NCBI GenBank assembly: GCA_963818205.1
Contig: CAWFRG010000004.1
Location: forward strand, 248,001-312,000
Direction of reading: 5' to 3'
DNA from: CAVVYV01 sp963818205
GTDB taxonomy: Bacteria; Actinomycetota; Thermoleophilia; Solirubrobacterales; 70-9
DNA: 64,000 bases
The translations under genes were made by a program, and so were the position numbers. Below, in pieces: positions 9,517-18,287 of this stretch (the stretch's first letter is position 1; every line of letters begins with the position of its first letter). The notes beneath the pieces are model-generated. The model was not told the origin of the DNA. It saw only the letters and a list, made by a program, of their open reading frames with translations, and did not search any database.

Positions 9517-9870
9517 ATGACCGACGGTGAGCACCGCGTTCACGAGGGCCATTCACACGAGCACGGTCCGGACTGTGGCCACACCGCGGTGCGCCACGAC
9601 GGACATGTGGACTACCTGCACGACGGGCACCTGCATCACCCGCACGAGGATCATGTGGACGAGCACGTGGTCGAAGCCAGTGAGGCAAACCCCGAGGACT
9701 GCACCCCGGCGCATTCCTGCGGTGAGCATGAGGCCGGGCACACGCACGGCCCGGGATGCGGGCATGAGGCCGTGCCGCACGGAGACCACGTCGACTACCT
9801 GGTCGCCGACCACCTGCACCACCCTCACGGCGATCACTGCGACGACCACGGGCGGCTCCAAGCGGCCTAG
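9517..9870 (+). CDS. Histidine-rich putative metal-binding protein
   Basis: A cytosolic protein of about 117 residues with an extreme content of His, Asp and Glu and no signal peptide. It contains two similar modules, CGHTAVRHDGHVDYLHDG... and CGHEAVPHGDHVDYLVAD..., each followed by HLHHPH, separated by a Cys/Glu/His linker. This looks like an internal duplication for binding Zn, Ni or Cu. Related actinobacterial proteins are often labelled zinc-transporter-like, but there is no membrane segment. ATG at 9517 is used; a TTG at 9508 is also in frame. A metal storage or buffering role is inferred. Confidence 0.72.
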   Translation: MTDGEHRVHEGHSHEHGPDCGHTAVRHDGHVDYLHDGHLHHPHEDHVDEHVVEASEANPEDCTPAHSCGEHEAGHTHGPGCGHEAVPHGDHVDYLVADHLHHPHGDHCDDHGRLQAA

Positions 9871-9897
9871 CGGCCGCGACCTGTGCCGGCCTAGCCG

Positions 9898-10833
9898 CTA
9901 GGCCTGTCCCTGCCGGACCGCGTCGCGGATCGCGGCGGCGGTGACGGTGGCGGCGGCGGCGCCGACCTGCAGCGAGCCGAACGGGCGGAGCTCGCCGGAG
10001 CCGGAGGCGAGGCAGAAGGCGACGTCGCCGTCGACCGGGGTGAAGGTCGGATCGACGGCGCGGGCGATCCCGGCGGTAGCCGCGCGGGCGACCATGCCAC
10101 ACTCGCGCTTCGAGAGCGCGGCGTCGGTGCAGATGCAGACCAGGGTGGTGTTGCCCTCGGGCGCCTTGAACTCGGGCGCCCGCTCCATCGCCACCAGCGC
10201 CTCGGCGCCGCGCACCATCTTCCCCTCGTCGTCCCGGGGGCCAGCCAGCACCGAGCCGTCCTCGTCGATCACGTCGCCGGCGGCGTTGACGGCTGCGACC
10301 GCCGCAACCGTCTCCCCCGCCCCGGTCCGGACTGCCGCGTAGCCGACTCCGCCGGCGCTGCCCCGCTCGCGGCCGAGGACCTTGGCGACGGTGGCACCCG
10401 AGCCGACCCCGACCGCGCCCCGCTCAGGGACCCCGCCGCCCGCGGCCTCGCAGGCCGCGTAGCCCTCCTTCGGTCCCGGGCGCACCTTCGGGTCGCGTCC
10501 GACCAGGTCGTAGATCACCGCGGTCGGGACGAGCGGCACCCGGCCTCCCGGGGTCCAGTAGCCGAGCCCCTTCCTCTCCAGCCAGAGCGAGACGCCGTCC
10601 GCCGCCGCGAGGCCGAAGGCGCTACCGCCGGTGAGGAGGACGGCGGTAGCCTCCTCCGAATTCGAAAGCGGGTTGAGGCTGTCGGTCTCGCGGGTTCCCG
10701 GCGCCCCTCCCTGCACCCAGACCCCGCCCCGCGTGCCGGGCGGGGGAATGATCACGGTACAGCCGGTATGCCCCTCGGGATCGGACCAGTGGCCGGCAGA
10801 GAATCCCTCGGGCAGGGGAGGTGGCTCGCTCAC
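9898..10833 (-). CDS. P1 family peptidase (DmpA/NylC-like)
   Basis: An Ntn-hydrolase-like peptidase of the P1 family that matures by self-cleavage. The sequence is intact over 311 residues. Key parts are the N-terminal GHWSDPEGHTGCTVI, LTGGSAFGLAAADGV and GVGSGATVAKVLG. The probable autocleavage site is GNTTLVCI, where the Thr after Asn would become the nucleophile, as in NylC-type enzymes. The GTG start at 10833 overlaps the fpg stop (GTGA), so the two genes are translationally coupled. The physiological substrate, probably small amides or peptides with a free N-terminus, is unknown. Confidence 0.85.
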   Translation of the reverse strand: MSEPPPLPEGFSAGHWSDPEGHTGCTVIIPPPGTRGGVWVQGGAPGTRETDSLNPLSNSEEATAVLLTGGSAFGLAAADGVSLWLERKGLGYWTPGGRVPLVPTAVIYDLVGRDPKVRPGPKEGYAACEAAGGGVPERGAVGVGSGATVAKVLGRERGSAGGVGYAAVRTGAGETVAAVAAVNAAGDVIDEDGSVLAGPRDDEGKMVRGAEALVAMERAPEFKAPEGNTTLVCICTDAALSKRECGMVARAATAGIARAVDPTFTPVDGDVAFCLASGSGELRPFGSLQVGAAAATVTAAAIRDAVRQGQA

Positions 10834-11784
10834 GCCCCGGCCGGCTGTTTCGCTGGCTTCTTCGCACGCCGGCGCCTCGGGCGGCGCCGCAGCCGCTGCT
10901 GGCAGCCGCCGGGGCAGAAGTAGGTCGAGCGGCCCGAGACGACGATCCGCCGGATCACGCCGTCTCCGCGCAGGCAGCCCTCACCCTCCCGATTGTGGAC
11001 CAGGAACTCGTCCTGCATCGAGCCCTTCTCCCCGCGCGCGTCGCGATAGTCGTCGATGCTGGCGCCGCGATGCTCGAGCGCGAACTCGAGCGCCTCGACG
11101 ATCCCCTCGACCAGCCGCTCGGCGTGCTCCCGCTTCATCGAGCCCGCCGGCGATAGCGGGTGGAGCTCCGCGCGCCAGAGCGCCTCGTCCGCGTAGATGT
11201 TGCCGATTCCGGCGACCGCCGACTGGGTCAGGAGGAACGACTTCAGCGGCGCCGTCCGTCCCGCCGCCAGCTCCAGAAGCCGCTCGGGAGTGAGCTCCGC
11301 CGAGAGCGGCTCGACCCCGAGGCGCTCGGCGAAGTAGCTCTCCAGGGCGTCGCCCCGGTCGAGGACAACTGCCTGGCCGAAGCGCCGGAGGTCGGTGAAG
11401 ACCAGCTCGCGGCCGTCGTCGAGCTCGAAGCGGGCGCGGACGTACTTGAGCTCGGGGCTCGACTCGTACAGCCGCGGGCCGCCGAGCGGCTCGACCTCCA
11501 TCAGGTCGGCGACGGGCCCCTCGCCCGACTCGCGAAGCAGCAGGTTGCCGGTCATCCGGAGGTGCATCGCCAGGGTCCGGCCGCCGTCGAGCTCTGATCA
11601 GCAGGTACTTCCCTCGCCGCTCGACCGCCTCGACCCGCCTCCCGCTGACGGCCCGCTCCACCGACTTCGGCGGCTCCGGCCGGGTGAGCCGCTCGTCGAG
11701 GATCGAGGCGCGCTCGATCCGCCGCCCGACCAGCTCGGGCTCGAGCTGGCGGCGAATCGTCTCGACCTCGGGCAGCTCCGGCAT
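10830..11784 (-). CDS. mutM: Formamidopyrimidine-DNA glycosylase (one frameshift)
   Basis: Base-excision enzyme removing oxidised purines such as 8-oxoguanine. The N-terminus MPELPEVETIRRQL carries the catalytic Pro and Glu. The frame changes near 11596 within the first beta-sheet domain and continues with HLRMTGNLLL, FTDLRRFG and the helix-two-turn-helix GIGNIYADEALW. The C-terminal zinc finger is odd: only one Cys is visible in the first pair (GCLRGDG instead of C-x2-C) and the second pair is C-x3-C (FCPGGCQQ). A basic tail follows. The gene overlaps the P1 peptidase start. Confidence 0.9.
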
Positions 11785-11814
11785 CCCGACCAGGCTAGCC
11801 GGGGAGCGCCCTGA

Positions 11815-11840
11815 TCAGGCGGGCGCGCTACCTGCAGGGA
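11815..11840. repeat. Dispersed intergenic repeat, copy B
   Basis: The sequence TCAGGC...GCGCTACCTGCAGGGA lies in the spacer between fpg and xerD. It shares its core with 1166-1193 and with the tandem pair at 37304-37420. All copies are in spacers and all contain the palindrome CCTGCAGG or a one-base variant. Confidence 0.6.
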
Positions 11841-11877
11841 CTGATCGCGCGGCGGTTCAAGCTCCGCGCGCCCTCGC

Positions 11878-12842
11878 CTAGCCCCTCGAGTGAGCGCGCG
11901 GGTGCGCCTTGAAGTAGATCTCCTTCAGCTCCTCGCCCGAGAGGTGGGTGTAGAGCTGGGTGGTCGAGAGGTCGGCGTGCCCGAGCATCTCCTGCACCGA
12001 GCGAAGGTCGCAACCGCCGGCCAGCAGGTGGGTGGCGAAGGAGTGGCGCAGGGTGTGCGGGCTCATCTTTCCCTTCAGCCCCGCCGAGTCGGCGTGGCGA
12101 AGGACGATCTTGTAGAGGCCCTGGCGGGTCAGCGGGCCCGCCGCGGAAGTTGAGGAAGAGCTTCGACTCGTCCGCGAGAGCGCACAAGCCGCGGGCGACC
12201 GGAGCGAAGGTAGGCGCGAACGGCGGCGATCGCCTTCGCCCCGACCGGCACCACGCGCTCCTTCGAGCCCTTCCCCTGAGCCCGGAGCACACCGTGCTCC
12301 AGGTCCACGTCGCGGACCGCGAGCGAGATCGCCTCGGTGGCCCGAAGCCCCGACGCATACATCACCTCGAGTAGGGCGCGGTCGCGGATCGCGGTCGGTT
12401 CGCCGCCGCGGGGCTGCGCCAGCAGCTTCTGGACCTCGGCGTAGCTGAGCACCTCCGGCAGCTTCTTCCCCCGCCGCGGCGCCTCCAGCCGGGCCGCCGG
12501 GTCGTCCTCGACCACCTCCTCGCGTCGCAGGTGGCGGTAGAAGGAACGAAGGCAGGCGGCCTTCCGGTGGACGGTCGCGGTCGAACAGGGGGGGCGGCCG
12601 TTGCCCTGGGCGAGCTCGGCGAGGAAGTCGGAGAGGTCAGCCCCGGTCGCCGCGGTCGCCTCGCGGTCGCGACCGGCGAGAAAGACCCCGAATTGGAGGA
12701 GGTCGGTGCGGTAGGCGGCGAGGGTGTTGCGGGAGAGCCCCCGCTCGAACTCGAGGTGGGCGAGGAAATCGAGGACGAGCGCCTCGAATCGCGGCGAGGG
12801 ATGAGCCTCTTCGGGCGCGCGCTTCGGGGCCATTGTGGCCAT
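11878..12842 (-). CDS. xerD: Tyrosine recombinase XerD (one frameshift)
   Basis: Site-specific recombinase that resolves chromosome dimers at dif. The N-terminal SAM-like domain (FEALVLDFLAHLEFERGLS, NTLAAYRTDLLQF) is followed by the catalytic domain with ASGLRATE (Arg), KGSKERVVPVG (Lys), SPHTLRHSFATH (His-x2-Arg), MLGHADLSTTQLYTH (His and nucleophile Tyr). One base change of frame falls near 12150. ATG at 12842 is chosen; an in-frame ATG at 12833 is equally possible. Placement next to the NUDIX gene matches the pyrG-NUDIX-xerD order of mycobacteria, which supports XerD over a phage integrase. Confidence 0.9.
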
Positions 12843-12937
12843 ACGGAGTACTTCCGCGAGTCGGGCGCCGTCCCTGCATCCGGCGCGGCGGGCCGACCCG
12901 CAAGGACGAGCCGCACGGGGGCCCGCCGCCGCGCGCC

Positions 12938-13471
12938 CTAGAGCATCTGCCTGAGGGTCAGCAGCCCGACCAGCGACTTTGCGTCCTCGCACTGCCGGAT
13001 CGCCTCATCGAGCTCGCTCAGCGGAAACTCGACGATCTCGATCCGCTCGTCGGAGTCGGCCTCGGCCTTGGTGTCGTAGAGCTCCGTCGCCAGGAAGAGG
13101 TGGACCCGCTCGTTGGCGAAGCCGGGGCTCGTGTAGAAGCTCTTCAGCTGGCGCCAGTCCCCCGCCGACTTGCCGATCTCCTCGGCGAGCTCGCGCTGCG
13201 CGCACTCCAGCGGGGTCTCGCCCTCGACGTCGAGCTTCCCGGCCGGGAGCTCCAGCAGGGCGGGCTCCTCGACGGCCTCGCGCGGCTGCCGGACCATGTA
13301 GAGCGTCTGGTTGTCATGGGCGATCATGCAGACAGCGCCCGGGTGGACGACGACTTGGCGAACGTCCTTGCTGCCGTCCGGGTACTGGAAGCGGTCCATC
13401 CGAACCGATGCGATCGGGCCGCGGTAAACGAGCTTGCCGCCGACCCGCTTCAGCTCGCCGCCCTCGCTCAT
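12938..13471 (-). CDS. NUDIX hydrolase, ADP-ribose pyrophosphatase type
   Basis: Hydrolyses nucleoside diphosphate derivatives, most likely ADP-ribose. The NUDIX box GKLDVEGETPLECAQRELAEEIG runs from about residue 78 and has the conserved Gly, REL and EE. The upstream elements (GAVCMIAHDNQ, LLELPAG) fit the ADPRase subfamily. It is intact, 177 residues. The ATG at 13471 overlaps the stop of the M20 peptidase (ATGA), so translation is coupled. Counterparts sit between pyrG and xerD in mycobacteria. Confidence 0.9.
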   Translation of the reverse strand: MSEGGELKRVGGKLVYRGPIASVRMDRFQYPDGSKDVRQVVVHPGAVCMIAHDNQTLYMVRQPREAVEEPALLELPAGKLDVEGETPLECAQRELAEEIGKSAGDWRQLKSFYTSPGFANERVHLFLATELYDTKAEADSDERIEIVEFPLSELDEAIRQCEDAKSLVGLLTLRQML

Positions 13472-14595
13472 GCGGCCGCCTTCGCCGCGGAGGCCTCCTC
13501 GACGATCCCCTCGCAGATCCCCAGCATCTCGACGATCGCGGCGCCGCTAACCCGCTCCTCGGAGGTGTGGTTGGCCTCGGTGCCGTTGGCGAGCAGGACG
13601 CACTCGAAGCCCGAGGCGAGCAGGGCGTTGGCGTCGCTGCCTCCGCCGGTCGCCACCAACGCCGGCTCGTGGCCCCGCCCGCGGAGCGCTTCCGACGCGA
13701 GCCGGACCGGCTCGGCCGACGGATCGAGGCGGTAGCCGCGAAACATCTCGCTCACCTGGGCGTCGACGTCGCAGTCGTGCTCGCCGGCGGCCCAGGTACA
13801 GGCATCGACCATCTCCCCCACCACCGCGGCGGCGCGCTCGCCGTCGATGCTGCGCGCCTCCCCCAGCAGGTTGCAGTGGCCGGCGACCACGTTCGAAGCG
13901 GTTCCCCCTTCGATCACGCCGATGTTGGCGGTCGTCTCCTCGTCGAGGCGGCCCAGCTTCATCCCGACGATCGCCGCGGCCGCGGCGGCGATCGCGTTGT
14001 GGCCGTCCTCGGGGTTGATCCCCGAGTGCGCCTCCTGGCCAGTGAAGGAGGCCTTCAGCCGCTTGTAGGTCGGGGCGGCGACGATCACCTCCCCGATCGG
14101 CGTGGCGTGGTCCAGCGCATACCCGTAGGCGGAGCGAAGCTCCGAGACGTCGAGCTCCTTCGCCCCGCGCAGCCCGTCCTCCTCGGCGACGGTGAAGATC
14201 AGCTCCAACCCGACCGGCGGGGGCGCCGTCGCGTGGCGAGCGGCGAGCTCGATCAGCACCGTGACCGCCGCCTTGTTGTCGGCTCCGAGGATGGTCTCGC
14301 CGCGGCTGCGATAGACCCCGTTCTCCTCGACCACCTCGATCGGGCGCTCGTGCGGAACCGTGTCGAGGTGGGCGAAGAAGGAGAGCCAGCGCTCGCCGCT
14401 ACCTGGAACCCGCGCAATCAGGTTGCCGGCGGCGGCCCTGGCCGCCTCCGCCGAGCCATCCTCGCTCACGTCCACCCCGAGCTCGCGCAGCTCCGAGAGC
14501 ACCGCGTCGGCGACGGTCCGCTCCTGCCCAGTGGGGCTCGGGATCTCGCACAGCCGGACGAAGCGGTCGAGCAATCGCTGGTCGGCAGCCTCCAC
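13468..14595 (-). CDS. M20 family metallopeptidase (PepT-like)
   Basis: A cytosolic two-zinc exopeptidase related to tripeptidase T. Metal-binding and catalytic parts are visible: FFAHLDTVPH (His, Asp), ILGADNKAAV (bridging Asp), TVAEEDGLRGAKEL (catalytic Glu pair), GYALDHATP and a dimerisation domain from about 14090 to 13790. The GTG at 14595 (just before EAADQRLLDRF) is preferred. A TTG at 14634 extends it by 13 residues with no ribosome site. Intact frame. It overlaps the NUDIX start and is divergent from the DUF2182 gene. Confidence 0.85.
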   Translation of the reverse strand: MEAADQRLLDRFVRLCEIPSPTGQERTVADAVLSELRELGVDVSEDGSAEAARAAAGNLIARVPGSGERWLSFFAHLDTVPHERPIEVVEENGVYRSRGETILGADNKAAVTVLIELAARHATAPPPVGLELIFTVAEEDGLRGAKELDVSELRSAYGYALDHATPIGEVIVAAPTYKRLKASFTGQEAHSGINPEDGHNAIAAAAAAIVGMKLGRLDEETTANIGVIEGGTASNVVAGHCNLLGEARSIDGERAAAVVGEMVDACTWAAGEHDCDVDAQVSEMFRGYRLDPSAEPVRLASEALRGRGHEPALVATGGGSDANALLASGFECVLLANGTEANHTSEERVSGAAIVEMLGICEGIVEEASAAKAAA

Positions 14596-14714
14596 GAGCC
14601 GGAAGCCTACGCCGAGCCAGGCGGCCGGGGCCAACCGCCGACCACAAGATCGCCAGGGAGATGTCCGAGGGAGCGCCCACAGGGGGTAGCAACCTTTCGT
14701 AGGCTCTAGCTGCG

Positions 14715-15752
14715 ATGGAGACAGCGTCCCTCAGCCGAGCGCCGCCCCTCCCGGACGTGGTCCGGCTGGGCCTGATCTCCGGGCTCTTCCTGCTCGCGGC
14801 GCTAGCCTGGGCGGTGACCGACGATCGGATGGCCGGCATGGATGCGGGCCCGGGCACCGATCCGGGAACCCTGGGCTTCTGGGTCACAGCCTGGGTGGTG
14901 ATGATGGCGGCGATGATGTTCCCCTCGATCGCGCCGATGGTGGTCATGCAGGCGCGCATCGAGGAAGGCAAGCGCCGAAACGGACAGGAGACCGAGGTGG
15001 GCACCACCGCCCTCTTCGTCTGCGGCTATCTGCTGACCTGGACCGCCGCGGGCCTGGTCGGCTACGGACTCATCCAGGCCGGCCAAGCCCTGTCACTGGA
15101 TTTTCTCGCCTGGGATCGCGCCGGGCCCTATGTCGCAGGCGGCGTGATCGCCGCCGCGGCGATCTACCAGCTCACCCCCCTCAAGGACGCCTGCCTGCGG
15201 CGCTGCCGCAGCCCGATGATGTTCCTGCTCACTGCCTGGCGTCCGGGCCGGCTGGGCGCGCTGCGCATGGGGCTCGAGCACGGCGGCTGGTGCGTCGGCT
15301 GCTGCTGGGGCCTGATGGCGGCGCTGTTCGCCCTCGGCGTGATGAGCATCGGCTGGATGGTCTTCGTCGCCGCCCTGATCGCAACCGAGAAGCTGCTGCC
15401 GTGGAAGGCGATCGCCAACCGAGGAATCGCCGCCATGTTGGTCGTCCTCGGGCTCGCGGTTGCCTTTGCGCCAGAGGACGTGCCCGGCCTCACCGAGCCC
15501 GACTCCGCCGAGGCGCAGGCGGCGATGGAGGCGATGGGGATGGAGGGCGGCTCGATGGAGGAGGAGTCGATGGAGGAGGGGTCCGGCGGCGGAGCGATGG
15601 GTGAAGAGTCGATGGACGAGGAGGCGCAAGGGGCACCCGGGATGGAAGGTGAGTCAATGGGCGACGAGATGAAGCCCGGGCCCGGGACCGAGATGAAGGA
15701 GGAGATGAAGCCCGCGCCCGGCGGAAAGATGAAGAACGGAATGCAGCCCTAG
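14715..15752 (+). CDS. DUF2182 predicted metal-binding membrane protein with Met-rich tail
   Basis: A polytopic membrane protein with about seven hydrophobic segments. The family signatures are FWVTAWVVMMAAMMFPSIAP and GGWCVGCCWGLMAALF, with conserved Met, Cys and His thought to bind metal. After residue 255 the protein carries a 90-residue tail of repeated Met-Glu-Gly units (MEGGSMEEES, MEEGSGGGAMGEE, GDEMKPGPG), strongly acidic at first and Lys/Met-rich at the end. Met-rich tails often bind copper, which is inferred here. It converges on the DUF1326 gene, its usual neighbour, with stops overlapping at CTAG. Confidence 0.85.
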   Translation: METASLSRAPPLPDVVRLGLISGLFLLAALAWAVTDDRMAGMDAGPGTDPGTLGFWVTAWVVMMAAMMFPSIAPMVVMQARIEEGKRRNGQETEVGTTALFVCGYLLTWTAAGLVGYGLIQAGQALSLDFLAWDRAGPYVAGGVIAAAAIYQLTPLKDACLRRCRSPMMFLLTAWRPGRLGALRMGLEHGGWCVGCCWGLMAALFALGVMSIGWMVFVAALIATEKLLPWKAIANRGIAAMLVVLGLAVAFAPEDVPGLTEPDSAEAQAAMEAMGMEGGSMEEESMEEGSGGGAMGEESMDEEAQGAPGMEGESMGDEMKPGPGTEMKEEMKPAPGGKMKNGMQP

Positions 15753-16390
15753 AACTGGTCCTCGCTCGACCACTCGAAGGGAATGTGCTTTGCCGAGCGG
15801 CCCGAGCGCTCCCAGTTCAGACCGAAGGCGTCGGCCTTGTCGGTTGATGCGATCCCGTATGTGGCGGGGCCCTGCCCCGGTCCGACCTCGCTGCCAGGCG
15901 GGTTGTGGACCGCGAGTCGCTGACCCCCGCTCGTCGGCCCGGTCAGCAACTCCGCGCTGCCCTCGGCCTTGCCGTCCACCTTGAGCCGCCAGGAGCCGAG
16001 GTCCTCGTCGATCTCGAGCTCGATCGGGGCGAACTCGAGGCCGAGCATCTTGCCGACCACGTTCTCGGCGAACAGCTGCAGCCAACCGCCGGCCTGGCCA
16101 CCGAACATCGTCTGCAAGGCCTCGCGCTGGCGATCGTCAGCGCGCTCGTCGATGATCAGCCCCATCTCGGCGCGTACGTCCGGGTCCCAGATGTTGCCCT
16201 CGAAGTACATGAGCCCAACCGCGTTGATCCCGCTCAGGTCCACATCCCCGTAGTTGCCCTCCCGGAATCGGAAGCCGACGATCCCCTCGCAGTCACCCTC
16301 GGTTGGCGGCCGACCGAAGGTGCACGGGCACGGGACCGCGCACTTGCAGAAGTCGATGAAGTCGCCCTTGAGCCGCCAAGCCTCGGCCAT
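15749..16390 (-). CDS. DUF1326 domain-containing protein
   Basis: A soluble protein of about 213 residues. The N-terminus has a Cys cluster (FIDFCKCAVPCPCTFGRPP) that could bind a metal, followed by the DUF1326 beta-rich body (GDCEGIVGFRF, GLEFAPIELEIDEDLG, HNPPGSEVGPGQGPATYGIA). The ATG at 16390 is favoured because GGAGG lies five bases upstream; an ATG at 16426 is also in frame. DUF1326 and DUF2182 are commonly adjacent in other genomes, which suggests a shared metal-related function, though none is established. Confidence 0.85.
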   Translation of the reverse strand: MAEAWRLKGDFIDFCKCAVPCPCTFGRPPTEGDCEGIVGFRFREGNYGDVDLSGINAVGLMYFEGNIWDPDVRAEMGLIIDERADDRQREALQTMFGGQAGGWLQLFAENVVGKMLGLEFAPIELEIDEDLGSWRLKVDGKAEGSAELLTGPTSGGQRLAVHNPPGSEVGPGQGPATYGIASTDKADAFGLNWERSGRSAKHIPFEWSSEDQF

Positions 16391-16461
16391 GGTTACCTCC
16401 GGATTCGGGTTGGCCGCATTCTCCATCCGCGGTCAGCGGCCGTCAAGGCAGGCGCTCGGGC

Positions 16462-18174
16462 CTAGGCGCGGCGCCGCGTGGGCGCCTCGGCCGACTCGGA
16501 CCGGCGCTCGACGGTCGGCTCACCCGCTTCGTCCACCTCGGGCGTTGGCTGCTCCACCCGATCGGCCGCGCGCCTGGCGGCGGCGCCGACGAACTCGCGG
16601 AAGAGCGGCTCGGGCCTGGTCGGCCGCGAGTTGAACTCCGGGTGGAACTGTGAGGCGACGAAGAAGGGGTGGTCGGGGAGCTCGATCACCTCGACCAGGC
16701 GATCGTCCGGCGAGGTGCCGCCGGCGACGAGGCCCTCGTCCTCGAGCCGGCGCCGGAGCATGTTGTTGACCTCGTAGCGGTGGCGGTGGCGCTTGTAGAT
16801 CACCGCCTCGCCGAAGATCTCCCGCGCCCGGGTTCCCTCGTGGAGCTTCACCGGGTCGGCCCCCAGGCGCATCGTCCCGCCGAGGTCGGAGACCTCCTTC
16901 TGCTCGGGGAGCAGGTCGACCACCGGATAGGGAGTCTCGGGATCGAACTCGGCCGAGTTGGCGCCGTCCATGCCGCAGACGTGGCGGGCGAACTCGACTA
17001 CCGCGATCTGCATTCCGAGGCAGATGCCGAGGAAGGGGATCCCCTTCTCGCGGGCGATCCTCGCCGCCTCGACCTTGCCCTCGATCCCGCGCTCGCCGAA
17101 GCCCCCCGGAATCAGGATCCCGTCGGCCCCCTCGAGCTGCTCCTCATCGACCTCCTCGGCGGAGACGAGCACGGTCTCGACCTCCACCCCGTGCTTCCAG
17201 CCGCCATGGGTGAGCGCCTCGATCACCGACTTGTAGGCGTCCTGGAGCTGCACGTACTTTCCGACGAGCGCGATCCGGACCTTGTTGCCCCTCGACTCGT
17301 CGGCGCGGCGGCAGAGCTCCTCCCACTCCGAGAGGTCGGGCGCCTCCGCCTCGACCCCGAAGTGATCGAGGACGAGGTCGTCGAGCCCCTCGGCCCGGAA
17401 GACGAGCGGCACCTTGTAGGTGTTGTCGACGTCGCGGGCCGAGACCACCGCATCCTCGGGGAGGCTGGCGAAGAGGGCGATCTTGCGGCGGATCTCGCGG
17501 TCGAGCCCCTGCTCGGCCCGGCAGAGGAGCGCGTGCGGCTGGATCCCGATCCTGCGCAGCTCGTTGACCGAGTGCTGGGTCGGCTTCGTCTTCATCTCGC
17601 CGGCGTGGCCCACATAGGGGACCAGGGTGAGGTGGATGAACATGCAGCGCTTCGGACCGAGGTCGGTGTAGAGCTGGCGGATCGCCTCGAGGAAGGGAAG
17701 CGATTCGATGTCGCCGACGGTGCCGCCGATCTCGGTGATCACGAAATCGACCGCCTGGGACTCGGCGACGATCAGGATCCGGTTCTTGATCTCGTCGGTG
17801 ATGTGGGGGATCACCTGGACGGTGGCGCCGAGGTAGTCGCCGCGGCGCTCGCGGCGGATCACCGAGTTGTAGACGGCGCCCGCGGTGACGTTGGAGGCGC
17901 GCGAGGTGTTCTCGTCGGTGAAGCGCTCGTAGTGGCCGAGGTCGAGGTCGGTCTCGGCGCCGTCCTCGGTGACGAAGACCTCGCCGTGCTGGAAGGGGCT
18001 CATCGTCCCCGGGTCGACGTTGATGTAGGGGTCGAACTTCTGCAGCTGGACCCGGAAGCCGCGGCTGACGAGGAGCCGACCGATCGAGGCGGAGGCGATC
18101 CCCTTGCCGAGAGAGGACACCACTCCCCCGGTTACAAAGAGAAATCGGGTGTCGCCGGGTCGAGGAGAACTCAA
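16462..18174 (-). CDS. pyrG: CTP synthase
   Basis: Converts UTP to CTP with glutamine as nitrogen donor. The 570-residue frame is intact. The amidoligase domain has VTGGVVSSLGKGIASASIG and DPYINVDPGTMSPFQHGE. The glutaminase domain has ILIPGGFG, the nucleophile Cys in LGICLGMQ and the His-Glu pair in SQFHPEF. An Arg/Glu-rich tail of about 45 residues follows the catalytic domain. The only reasonable start is the TTG at 18174, without a clear ribosome site and only four bases from a strong stem-loop. Located between recN and the NUDIX-xerD pair as in mycobacteria. Confidence 0.96.
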   Translation of the reverse strand: MSSPRPGDTRFLFVTGGVVSSLGKGIASASIGRLLVSRGFRVQLQKFDPYINVDPGTMSPFQHGEVFVTEDGAETDLDLGHYERFTDENTSRASNVTAGAVYNSVIRRERRGDYLGATVQVIPHITDEIKNRILIVAESQAVDFVITEIGGTVGDIESLPFLEAIRQLYTDLGPKRCMFIHLTLVPYVGHAGEMKTKPTQHSVNELRRIGIQPHALLCRAEQGLDREIRRKIALFASLPEDAVVSARDVDNTYKVPLVFRAEGLDDLVLDHFGVEAEAPDLSEWEELCRRADESRGNKVRIALVGKYVQLQDAYKSVIEALTHGGWKHGVEVETVLVSAEEVDEEQLEGADGILIPGGFGERGIEGKVEAARIAREKGIPFLGICLGMQIAVVEFARHVCGMDGANSAEFDPETPYPVVDLLPEQKEVSDLGGTMRLGADPVKLHEGTRAREIFGEAVIYKRHRHRYEVNNMLRRRLEDEGLVAGGTSPDDRLVEVIELPDHPFFVASQFHPEFNSRPTRPEPLFREFVGAAARRAADRVEQPTPEVDEAGEPTVERRSESAEAPTRRRA

Positions 18175-18178
18175 TTGA

Positions 18179-18209
18179 CTCTGCCGAGCGAGTCTAGTCG
18201 CTGGCAGAG
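18179..18209 (-). promoter_or_regulatory. Stem-loop abutting the pyrG start
   Basis: CTCTGCC and AGCGA pair with TCGCT and GGCAGAG across a GTCTAG loop, with a single unpaired base between the two stem segments. This gives 12 base pairs. In the pyrG transcript the hairpin would sit four bases before the TTG start. It has no T-run, so it is a poor terminator for recN. A role in translation control or attenuation of pyrG is possible but only inferred. Confidence 0.5.
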
Positions 18210-18287
18210 CGGAACCCGCTCGATCGCGGCAGAGACCGGCCGAAACTCCCCGAAGATCGCACGCGCGGGGAGGATTTCCGAGCCGGG

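Noticed and set aside
15534..15750. Repetitive Met/Glu codons as a DNA tandem repeat
   Set aside because: The repetition is in the coding sequence of the DUF2182 tail and is irregular at DNA level, so it is treated as low-complexity protein.
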